A stretch of DNA of 11,248 nucleotides from Microcaldota archaeon (GTDB taxonomy: Archaea > Iainarchaeota > Iainarchaeia > JAADDC01). The notes under the pieces were generated by a model, which did no database searches, had not been told where the DNA came from, and saw only the letters and a program-made list of their open reading frames with translations. Shown here piece by piece: positions 5,672 to 11,248 of this stretch. Both the position numbers and the translations under genes were made by a program. Position 1 is the stretch's first letter; each line of letters starts with the position of its first letter. The stretch covers positions 1-11,248 of the forward strand of contig JALTCQ010000018.1 of NCBI GenBank assembly GCA_027074515.1, read 5' to 3'.

Positions 5672-7041
5672 TCGAAGAGGGTTACCTGCTTTCCGTTCTC
5701 TTCCTCCGCTTCCGGTTGCTCCTCGTGCTTGGCACGCTGTTGCGTCTGCTGGCGGCGGAGCTGCTCCCGAAGGATCTTGGTACGAACACACTCGGCCTCC
5801 TTCATGATGGCCTCAACCTCTGGGCTGTGGGGCGAGCGGTCAAGAATGAAGGCGACGTCCTCCTCAGACAGTTTAGCGTATGCGACGAGGTTCGCAGCCC
5901 ATTCCTTGTTCTGGAATAGAAGTGGAAGCAAGGGGAGAACGTCGCGGCGGAAGTCGTGGAGAGATACGTGGAGGACTGGCCCGAGCTTCTGGAAGAGCTT
6001 CTTTATTGCCTGGCGCTTTTCCTTGTACTTGGACTGCTGGCGCACCCACGTGGGGAATTGGTAGGGCGTGAACTTTCGGTAAACATCGTGCTTGGAAACG
6101 ATAACGCCGTCTATGAGCAGTTCGAGGACGTATGAAAGAAAGCCCCAGTACTGGCGGCGAATGATCCTGCCGCGGAAGACGTCCGCCCTGCTGGCCCAGT
6201 GGAATGCATCGGCTATTTCTTCGTTCTTCTCGTACTCGCGGGGGATGTTCTCCACGATCCATGCGGTGAGCATATCTGGATCCATATCCAGGTTCGCGGT
6301 GAGGGCGAAGGGGCGGACGATGTTTTTCGCCTTGAACACCTGACGAAGGACCTCAAAGATGTTTGTCTCCCTATCCCTGAAGCCAACGAGCGCCACAGAC
6401 TCCTTGTCCACCTTGCCACCGCGCTCTGCAATCGCCTGCAAGTCTAAAAGCGCCGAACGAACATCACCACTCTCGCGGCGGGCCAGCTCGAGCAGGGCAG
6501 TCTGATCGTATGGAATACCCTCCTTCTCCAGGATCTTGGCAAGGTATGAGGCGAGTGTCCTGTAATTAACGCGCTTGTACTTCACCACCTTGCACAGACC
6601 CTTTATCTGAAGAACGGAACGGGCGTACTCGTCGTTCGCCGTGAGGATAACCGGATTCCTGGCGGCACGGAGCACGCGGAGGATCGCAGAAACGCCACCA
6701 CGATCCTGCGTTCCTTGAATTCCGTCCACCTCATCTATGAGCACGAGCTTTTTGCCACCAGAGAAAGAGATGGCCTGAGACGCGCTACCTAGGATGCGTT
6801 CAACGTTCTTGGCATCCCTCACGTCTGAAGCATTCATCTCTACCAAGTCCCAGCCCATCTCCTCGGCAAGGGCGTAAGCCGTGGCTGTTTTTCCAACTCC
6901 CGGTGGGCCAACAAGGAGCAGTGGCTTCTGCGGCTTGCCGGCGTGCCAGAGCAGGGCCCATTTCTTCACCTCGGCTATGGCCTGATCGTTACCTATGAGC
7001 TCATCAAGGCGGTGTGGTCGATACTTCTCCGTCCAGAGCAT
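5650..7041 (-). CDS. rfcL: Replication factor C large subunit (clamp loader)
   Basis: A 463-residue AAA+ ATPase, complete and of normal length. It begins with the family's LWTEKYRPHRLDELIGN. Walker A is GPPGVGKT at 45-52, Walker B LVLIDEVDG at 99-107, sensor 1 LTAND at 133-137 and sensor 2 GDVRSALLDLQ at 192-202. A helical collar domain follows, and after a Gln/Glu-rich linker (about 425-450) the C-terminus ends in a PCNA-interacting peptide, QVTLFDYM at 452-459. With small RFC subunits the protein opens and loads the PCNA ring on primed DNA during replication and repair. The small subunit gene is not in the window. The start ATG at 7041 has no Shine-Dalgarno site and sits 25-26 bases from a TATA box shared with the divergent gene. 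The stop lies inside the 3' end of the convergent beta-helix gene. Confidence 0.97.
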   Translation of the reverse strand: MLWTEKYRPHRLDELIGNDQAIAEVKKWALLWHAGKPQKPLLLVGPPGVGKTATAYALAEEMGWDLVEMNASDVRDAKNVERILGSASQAISFSGGKKLVLIDEVDGIQGTQDRGGVSAILRVLRAARNPVILTANDEYARSVLQIKGLCKVVKYKRVNYRTLASYLAKILEKEGIPYDQTALLELARRESGDVRSALLDLQAIAERGGKVDKESVALVGFRDRETNIFEVLRQVFKAKNIVRPFALTANLDMDPDMLTAWIVENIPREYEKNEEIADAFHWASRADVFRGRIIRRQYWGFLSYVLELLIDGVIVSKHDVYRKFTPYQFPTWVRQQSKYKEKRQAIKKLFQKLGPVLHVSLHDFRRDVLPLLPLLFQNKEWAANLVAYAKLSEEDVAFILDRSPHSPEVEAIMKEAECVRTKILREQLRRQQTQQRAKHEEQPEAEEENGKQVTLFDYMRPSR

Positions 7042-7062
7042 CGTAGAAAGAAGAGGGAAGGG

Positions 7063-7070
7063 TTAAATAA
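7063..7070. promoter_or_regulatory. Shared, near-symmetric TATA element between divergent genes
   Basis: TTAAATAA is A/T-only and reads as a TATA box on both strands. Its centre is 25.5 bases from the RfcL start (7041) and also 25.5 bases from ATG 7092 of the class III protein. On the plus strand it is preceded by purines (GGGAAGGG), which would serve as a BRE; the minus-strand flank is less BRE-like. Both mRNAs would be leaderless. Confidence 0.55.
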
Positions 7071-7091
7071 CAGTTGAGGGATTATGTATGC

Positions 7092-9053
7092 ATGAGAAAC
7101 GGGCAGACCTCTATCGAATACCTGCTTCTCACGGCAGGGGTCATACTCACAGCAGTGGTGGCGGGCCAGTACGTCGTCACGTCGGGGGCAAACGTCCAAC
7201 ACACTACGGAGACGGTGGCGAACGCGTTTGTAGCCCCACAAGACACAATACCCCCGAATACCATAATCCAATGTGATGGAACTTCCTGCTTCACGAAGTA
7301 CAACCATGATGTAACGATCAGCTTCGTCTGCCAGGACAACTTACAAGGAACGGGCTGTAAGGAGACGAAATACAGAATAGATGGAGGACAGTGGAAGAGC
7401 TGCGCTCAGCCAGACGCTTGTTCCGATGTTATTCTTCTTGGAAATGGGAAGCATCAAGTTAGTTTCTATTCCGTAGATATTCAAGGAAACCAAGAGAAGG
7501 AAAAAACAATTACGATTGATATTAACTCCCTGTTTTCAGGAAAATGCACAATAAACGCGCCTGACTCGGTAAAAGAAGGAGAAACCGTGCACGTGACAGT
7601 AACTGCAGACACGCCCATCTACGACGCAAATGTAGAGATCGTGGGAGCATCAAACGAGGAAAAAACATGTGGAGATCTTGGTAGAGGAGATACCTGTACC
7701 GTGGCCACAATCACGGTGACAAAAACCACAACGATAACGGCATATGCCACCGACCAATACGGGAACAGAGGGATCTGCGGATACAAAAAAATTGTCATCA
7801 ATCACCCACCGACGGTTTCCGCAAGCTGCAGCCCGAGCTGCAAAGCACCACAGGTGTATGTGAATGCGTCTTGCTCAGATCCAGACGGGGACTCCTGTAC
7901 TGTCTACTATTGCAGGTACAAGCTGGCAAGCGGTGACTGCAACGTAAACAACTGCACAACGTTCACAAAATGGCTAAGAACCCAACATTTGCACGATGAA
8001 AACGCTACGTACTGCTACTATTTTTACGCGGAGGATAGCTACGGCGCAAGAAGCGGTACAATTGGCAAGGATGTAACTGTATATCTAACAAACCCATATG
8101 TAGGGATATACTGCAGCGCCACAGGTAGCGGAGAAACGGGGTTCTGCTGCAGTGGTTCAAGTGCTACTGTAAGTATATGGGGGTACGACGAAGACGGAGG
8201 AGCAGTGAAAACATACTACTGCTCTGAAAAGGATGGAGAAAACAAATGCGACGATATCAGCAACTTCCAGCCATACACGACTGCTCTCCAATTCACGCAA
8301 GACGGAAACTACGTCGTATATGCGTACGGGGTAGACAACGAAGGAGTTCAAAGCAGCATAGCGCATAAGTACGTGCGGGTAACAACAACGCCAACCCCCA
8401 CTTGTGTCTGCCACAGGTACGAAAACAGCGGCCCAATGATTCACGTAGACCTGTATCCCAACGAAAAGGGAGTCACATCGGAAAGTACAAAATGCTACTG
8501 TTCCAACGAGTACTGCGACAGGGAGTACACATACGCGAAGTGCAATGATAAAAACATAGAAAACTACTACGGCGTGTGCGAGAACGGTTCATGTACGCCC
8601 AAGCTGGATTCAACGGAAGCATGCCCCGGAGGATGCCAAGAAGTACAAGGCTCGTACATTGGAGGCCATCTGCACCCAGTAAGTGGCAGCGACGCGATAT
8701 GCAAGCAGAGAACAGATACGAAGATTCAAGCGTTTACATGCGGTTCAGATAACGTGGAGGGAAAGTGCTGTTGCTACGTTCCACAACACACGTACGACTT
8801 GAACGGCGTGCACAAGATATACGGCGTAAGAGCGGTCTGGGTAACCGGACTATGGTTCTTCTGTGACAGCAATATAGACATACAGTGCATACAGCCAGAC
8901 GGATCCGTAAAAACAGTGGCATCAATACCGACGTACGGACACGTGGCCAACTACGCGAACCTTGACTTCAACGGGTTAGAATGCAAGGCGATTCGCCTGA
9001 GAGATCCCAGCTGTTACGTGGATGGGAGCCATATCATTGTGGAATATAAGTAA
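7092..9053 (+). CDS. Cysteine-rich secreted protein with class III (pilin/archaellin-type) signal peptide and Ig-like domains
   Basis: A 653-residue protein. It opens MRNG|QTSIEYLLLTAG, a class III signal peptide with cleavage expected after G4 and Glu at +5, followed by a 20-residue hydrophobic helix. Such proteins are processed by FlaK/PibD-type peptidases and built into type IV pilus-like structures. Residues about 53-145 (PPNT..., YRIDGGQW, HQVSFYSVDIQGN) match the OmpL47/Ig-like pattern; 147-237 are another beta-sandwich; 238-333 and 334-432 look like two related Ig/PKD-like repeats, each with a YYC strand; 433-653 is a cysteine-dense C-terminal region. About forty cysteines, some paired or tripled, imply many disulfides. 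ATG 7092 is chosen because it starts the signal peptide; TTG 7074 would add six residues. A GAGGG lies 11 bases upstream, too far for a good site. The next gene follows after 11 bases. Its size is far above a usual pilin, so a tip or adhesin subunit is plausible. Confidence 0.85.
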   Translation: MRNGQTSIEYLLLTAGVILTAVVAGQYVVTSGANVQHTTETVANAFVAPQDTIPPNTIIQCDGTSCFTKYNHDVTISFVCQDNLQGTGCKETKYRIDGGQWKSCAQPDACSDVILLGNGKHQVSFYSVDIQGNQEKEKTITIDINSLFSGKCTINAPDSVKEGETVHVTVTADTPIYDANVEIVGASNEEKTCGDLGRGDTCTVATITVTKTTTITAYATDQYGNRGICGYKKIVINHPPTVSASCSPSCKAPQVYVNASCSDPDGDSCTVYYCRYKLASGDCNVNNCTTFTKWLRTQHLHDENATYCYYFYAEDSYGARSGTIGKDVTVYLTNPYVGIYCSATGSGETGFCCSGSSATVSIWGYDEDGGAVKTYYCSEKDGENKCDDISNFQPYTTALQFTQDGNYVVYAYGVDNEGVQSSIAHKYVRVTTTPTPTCVCHRYENSGPMIHVDLYPNEKGVTSESTKCYCSNEYCDREYTYAKCNDKNIENYYGVCENGSCTPKLDSTEACPGGCQEVQGSYIGGHLHPVSGSDAICKQRTDTKIQAFTCGSDNVEGKCCCYVPQHTYDLNGVHKIYGVRAVWVTGLWFFCDSNIDIQCIQPDGSVKTVASIPTYGHVANYANLDFNGLECKAIRLRDPSCYVDGSHIIVEYK

Positions 9054-9059
9054 GAGGTG
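9054..9059 (+). promoter_or_regulatory. Shine-Dalgarno site for the membrane-anchored small protein
   Basis: GAGGTG immediately follows the stop of the class III protein and lies five bases before ATG 9065. It rules against the in-frame GTG at 9059, which falls on the site itself. Confidence 0.7.
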
Positions 9060-9064
9060 TGGAA

Positions 9065-9610
9065 ATGGACTCAGAAAAGAAACTGGTGCTCGGGGGTATC
9101 CTGGCGCTCGCAATTCTTCTCGCAATAATTATAGCGAATCCGAACACTGGGACAAGTAGCAACGTCTCAACCGGCCAACAGGTCGTAAAGCAATCATGCT
9201 CGCCACCGCTGGCGGAACGTGCGCCCACAATAGACGCACTATGCCAGCAGTATAGAATACTGGCTGCACAGGTTCGTCCAGAGGACAAGCCAGACTACAA
9301 CTGCATAATAGACTGCGGCATGCCGCCACGGGGGGCCTGTCCTGAAGAAGCATACATACTCACGCGGTTTTCAGAGCAATGGGGCAAAATAACAGATCCC
9401 GAAGCCCGTAACGAGCTAATAAAGGTTCGAGAAAGCATTCGCCAGGCACTTGTAGAGTGTGCAAGTACGGGACAGATCACAACAAGCCCCGGAAAGCTAA
9501 ACAAAATAATAGTAGACTGGAGCCAAATAAAGGCAGACATATGTAGCTTTAGGGAAAGTGAAAATACAGCGCTCTTGGACGCGGCGATAGACGAAATCAA
9601 GATAAGATGA
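9065..9610 (+). CDS. Small membrane-anchored extracellular protein, unknown function
   Basis: 181 residues. A short charged head (MDSEKK) is followed by one hydrophobic helix at about 7-24, then a Thr/Ser/Asn linker and a soluble part with seven cysteines (45, 60, 80, 84, 92, 132, 160) and amphipathic helices such as EARNELIKVRESIRQALVE at 113-131. The topology suggests an N-terminal anchor with the body outside. It lacks the class III Q-x-S-x-E pattern, so it is probably not a pilin. It is translated from the same operon as the cysteine-rich protein before it (11-base spacer with GAGGTG), and the shared cysteine richness suggests the two products meet outside the membrane. I do not recognise the family. 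The stop is seven bases from the end of the convergent pilin-like operon. Confidence 0.72.
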   Translation: MDSEKKLVLGGILALAILLAIIIANPNTGTSSNVSTGQQVVKQSCSPPLAERAPTIDALCQQYRILAAQVRPEDKPDYNCIIDCGMPPRGACPEEAYILTRFSEQWGKITDPEARNELIKVRESIRQALVECASTGQITTSPGKLNKIIVDWSQIKADICSFRESENTALLDAAIDEIKIR

Positions 9611-9617
9611 TGCAAAA

Positions 9618-10217
9618 CTAGTGTGGCCAAACTCCGTTCACTTCAACCCTTCCCAACATGCGGTCCTTTATAACAATGCGATAGATGGCGCGGCTGCCCA
9701 CAAAAGCGCCAGTGGGTACTACAGCAGCATTCTTATCAATAGGGAGCGTTCCTGAAAAATCCTTCTGGACACGAATGCCAGCAATGGTGGCATCAATCAT
9801 GAAGCCGTACTGGATATTGCCCGTTGCCTTTGCAGTAGAACAGTCGCCGCCGGTGCCGGTGCACGTAAAGACAACATTGTTCGTAAAGGAAAGCTGTGGG
9901 CCAAGGGTGTGCACATTGCCTTCTATGCGGTTCAGAGCGGTGGAAAGGCAGCTGTCAAAAAGTGGGCGAGCGTCAGAGGTACCCACAGACGCAATGTTGT
10001 GGTCCAAGGCTTTGTCCAAAGCCTGCGTGATCGCGTAGCCCATGCAAGCAGAGACAGCATCGCTGGCCGCCTGCACAGAGGATGGGAGCAAAAGATACTG
10101 ATTGTAGAAAGCGTCCTCGGGGTCTGGACGAGAAGCGATGCCTGCAGCCATGGCTGCAAAGGCGAGGAACATCAGGGCCGTGCCCACCACCGCAAAAACA
10201 CCCATATCTCCCCTCAC
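9618..10217 (-). CDS. Pilin-like membrane protein, last gene of the pilin-like operon
   Basis: 199 residues. The N-terminus MRGDMG is followed by one hydrophobic helix at about 7-28 rich in Ala, Phe and Met, then a soluble domain with cysteines at 58, 90, 119 and 126 and a beta-rich second half (QLSFTNNVVFTCTG, IQYGFMIDATIAGIRV). The GTG start at 10217 is chosen because GAGGTG lies six bases upstream, it forms a GTGA overlap with the preceding stop, and it gives the M-R/K-G opening shared by all four genes of this operon. A GTG at 10226 and an ATG at 10205 are alternatives. There is no acidic residue at the canonical +5 position, so processing as a class III pilin is uncertain. No known family is recognised; a minor-pilin-like or assembly role is inferred from shape and context. 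Confidence 0.72.
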   Translation of the reverse strand: MRGDMGVFAVVGTALMFLAFAAMAAGIASRPDPEDAFYNQYLLLPSSVQAASDAVSACMGYAITQALDKALDHNIASVGTSDARPLFDSCLSTALNRIEGNVHTLGPQLSFTNNVVFTCTGTGGDCSTAKATGNIQYGFMIDATIAGIRVQKDFSGTLPIDKNAAVVPTGAFVGSRAIYRIVIKDRMLGRVEVNGVWPH

Positions 10218-10519
10218 GGAGCACACCTCTTGAAGACATAAACCCGTGGAATCTCGTTCAGATCGTTGTAAGACGTCCTTCCAATCCCCTCGTTATATGG
10301 AATCACCTGAACCACGTCCACGCAGCCCCCCTGGACAACGTTACTCGTCTCCGGGCCCGCATTGTACTCTGCATTCCACCAGAAGAGCGCGGCATCGTTG
10401 CGAGCAGGTATGTATGAGCGCTGCATGGGAAAGATCGGAAGCAAAGCATACGCCGCGTAGATTGCAAGTAGAGAAAGCAATAGGAACGTGTTGAGCAGGG
10501 TGAAAGCGAATCCCCTCAT
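10214..10519 (-). CDS. Small pilin-like membrane protein, third in the operon
   Basis: 101 residues. It opens MRGFAFTLLN, then a hydrophobic helix to about residue 30 (TFLLLSLLAIYAAYALL), then a short extracellular part with two aromatic stretches (LFWWNAEYNAG) and cysteines at 66 and 99. The second lies two residues from the C-terminus, which suggests a disulfide that ties the tail back. The ATG start overlaps the previous stop (ATGA) and has GAGGTG eight bases upstream. No Gln-x-Ser-x-Glu signature is present, so membership in the pilin group rests on size, the M-R-G opening, the N-terminal helix and the operon. The family is not recognised. Confidence 0.7.
   Translation of the reverse strand: MRGFAFTLLNTFLLLSLLAIYAAYALLPIFPMQRSYIPARNDAALFWWNAEYNAGPETSNVVQGGCVDVVQVIPYNEGIGRTSYNDLNEIPRVYVFKRCAP
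10224..10229 (-). promoter_or_regulatory. Shine-Dalgarno site for the GTG start at 10217
   Basis: GAGGTG six bases before GTG 10217, inside the coding end of the preceding gene. It decides the start in favour of GTG 10217; the ATG at 10205 has only a purine run two bases away. Confidence 0.65.
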
Positions 10520-10956
10520 TTGTGCCACACCTCAAGCTTACAATCAAGGATTTTGCACGAATCCCAGTTACCGTCACATATCCTCGTCGTTTTGACGAGC
10601 AGCGGGGGGCCGGCAGGAGGGGTTCCGTTGCAGGGTGTTGTGAAATCGGGGCCAGGGCTGCAAGAGAGCCTGCACGCCACGTTTAGCTCGTCCAAGCCAA
10701 GGTCCGATGACTGCACGGAGGAATTCTTCTGGATGCAGCCAGGCACGTCCACGCCCTGAGGAGTCTTACATCGCCAGGACGTGGGCGCAAAGAGCAGGAC
10801 GTTGGCGATGTGGTCCGCCGCTAGATACGTCTCCCTGTATGCGTAAACCTGGAAAATGGGGGCAGCGTCCTGGTACATGTAGCCCCAGACCGCGAGCATC
10901 GCCGCGAGGAGCGAGAGAGACATGACCGCATCTATGGAAACGATCTGGCCCTTCAC
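10516..10956 (-). CDS. Cysteine-rich prepilin-like protein, second in the operon
   Basis: 146 residues. It opens MKGQIVSIDAVMS and continues into a hydrophobic helix to about residue 27. The GQ.(V)SID pattern is a variant class III signal peptide with Asp instead of Glu, shifted by one residue from the usual spacing. Residues 40-62 (ETYLAADHIANVLL then a Pro/Trp turn) resemble the post-helix segment seen in many archaeal pilin-like hypotheticals. Eight cysteines (63, 74, 95, 99, 109, 127, 134, 139) lie in the C-terminal half, along with a Pro/Gly-rich loop. The GTG start at 10956 overlaps the upstream stop (GTGA) and follows GAGGTG by eight bases. It is probably an exported, disulfide-stabilised pilus-type subunit. 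That role is inference; no family name can be assigned. Confidence 0.76.
   Translation of the reverse strand: MKGQIVSIDAVMSLSLLAAMLAVWGYMYQDAAPIFQVYAYRETYLAADHIANVLLFAPTSWRCKTPQGVDVPGCIQKNSSVQSSDLGLDELNVACRLSCSPGPDFTTPCNGTPPAGPPLLVKTTRICDGNWDSCKILDCKLEVWHK
10528..10533 (-). promoter_or_regulatory. Shine-Dalgarno site for the ATG start at 10519
   Basis: GAGGTG eight bases before ATG 10519, within the last codons of the upstream gene. It favours this ATG over codons three residues upstream. Confidence 0.65.
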
Positions 10957-11243
10957 GGGACCTTCACCTCGCAGGAATACGTGCCGGTGATTCCATTCAC
11001 CTCGACGATCGCCTTACCCCTTGAAACGCTCGCGCTGACGACGTTGGGGGGCCGCTGAACGACGGAAACCGTGCCAAGGGATGCAGCGTTGGCCAGTTCT
11101 TGAGCGTACATGCGGCACGCAGGCTGGGCAAGCACGGCCTCCGCCTTGTGCAGCCCGTTCTTCACAAGAACGCCACTCGCCCCGAACATGCCGAGTATGA
11201 ATATGCCCGTCAGTATGAGGTCCAAGGAGAGCACGCCCCTCAC
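10953..11243 (-). CDS. Small prepilin-like protein, first complete gene of the operon
   Basis: 96 residues. It opens MRG|VLSLDLILTG with Asp at +5 if cleaved after G3, followed by a hydrophobic helix to about residue 27, then an amphipathic helix (KAEAVLAQPACRMYAQELA) and a small beta-rich tail (NVVSASVSRGKAIVEVNG, TYSCEVKVP) with cysteines at 43 and 91. This is the size and shape of an archaeal type IV pilin or minor pilin; the lack of the Gln and Glu of the strict class III motif leaves some doubt. The GTG start at 11243 lies in a GTGA context next to GGGG exactly like two downstream junctions, so translation is probably coupled to an upstream gene whose stop is at 11240-11242. Any Shine-Dalgarno site falls outside the window. 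Confidence 0.72.
   Translation of the reverse strand: MRGVLSLDLILTGIFILGMFGASGVLVKNGLHKAEAVLAQPACRMYAQELANAASLGTVSVVQRPPNVVSASVSRGKAIVEVNGITGTYSCEVKVP
10965..10970 (-). promoter_or_regulatory. Shine-Dalgarno site for the GTG start at 10956
   Basis: GAGGTG eight bases before GTG 10956, inside the coding end of the upstream pilin-like gene. Same site and similar spacing as at the other junctions of this operon. Confidence 0.65.
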
Positions 11244-11248
11244 GGTCT
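11240..11248 (-). other. Predicted last codons and stop of a further upstream operon gene
   Basis: Read on the minus strand the edge is AGA-CCG-TGA, with the TGA overlapping the GTG start at 11243. The same CCGTGARGGG junction occurs at the two downstream GTG starts (10956 and 10217), so the operon very probably continues to the right with a gene ending Arg-Pro. Only three codons are visible. Confidence 0.4.

Noticed and set aside
7088..7276. A plus-strand frame starting at ATG 7088 with GAGGG seven bases upstream
   Set aside because: Spacing to the purine run is good, but the product is short and featureless, while the frame from 7092 gives an exact class III signal peptide and a 653-residue protein.
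9611..9617. A terminator between the two convergent surface-protein operons
   Set aside because: Only seven bases separate the stops, with no hairpin and no T-run on either strand.
9685..10241. Plus-strand frames of about 110 codons opposite the pilin-like genes
   Set aside because: They lie antisense to an operon whose 4-base overlaps and Shine-Dalgarno sites confirm the minus-strand reading.

Overview
The window is archaeal. It encodes a complete large subunit of archaeal replication factor C with a C-terminal PCNA-binding motif, a protein with a textbook class III (archaellin/pilin-type) signal peptide, and an Alg7/AglH-like GlcNAc-1-phosphotransferase. First genes of transcripts lack a Shine-Dalgarno site but have a TATA-like box about 26 bases before the start codon. 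Downstream cistrons carry a GAGGTG-type site. Genes are tightly packed, with 4-base stop/start overlaps and two overlapping convergent gene ends. This suits a small-genome archaeon, perhaps of the DPANN type, but that lineage guess is weak. No rRNA, tRNA, CRISPR array or insertion sequence is seen, and there is no gap over 300 bases without a gene.

Bases 1-4331 look like a lipid-linked glycan region. In order they hold: a multi-pass, probably GT-C-like membrane protein running off the left edge (-); a UbiA-family prenyltransferase most like the phosphoribosyl-polyprenyl-phosphate synthases (-); an LPG-synthase/UPF0104 flippase-like membrane protein (+); an NAD-dependent sugar-nucleotide epimerase/dehydratase (+, ATGA overlap with the flippase gene); and the GlcNAc-1-phosphotransferase (-), whose 3' end overlaps the epimerase gene by 32 bases. 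Together they plausibly make, flip and transfer a polyprenyl-linked sugar for surface glycoproteins. That joint role is inference.

Bases 4336-4747 hold a RelE-type toxin and its small acidic antitoxin, overlapping by 41 bases and sitting directly upstream of the phosphotransferase gene on the same strand. From 4829 to 5671 is a secreted beta-helix/coiled-coil protein with a C-terminal membrane anchor. It overlaps tail to tail with the replication factor C gene (5650-7041, -).

The right third is a surface-structure region. A 653-residue cysteine-rich class III signal peptide protein with Ig-like domains (7092-9053) is followed by a small membrane-anchored cysteine-containing protein (9065-9610). 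These face a minus-strand operon of four small pilin-like proteins (9618-11243) joined by GTGA/ATGA overlaps, and a fifth, upstream gene must end just at the right edge. The best candidate for something undescribed is this cysteine-rich pilus-like set. Apart from the signal-peptide and Ig-like features, none of these proteins is recognisable to me as a named family.
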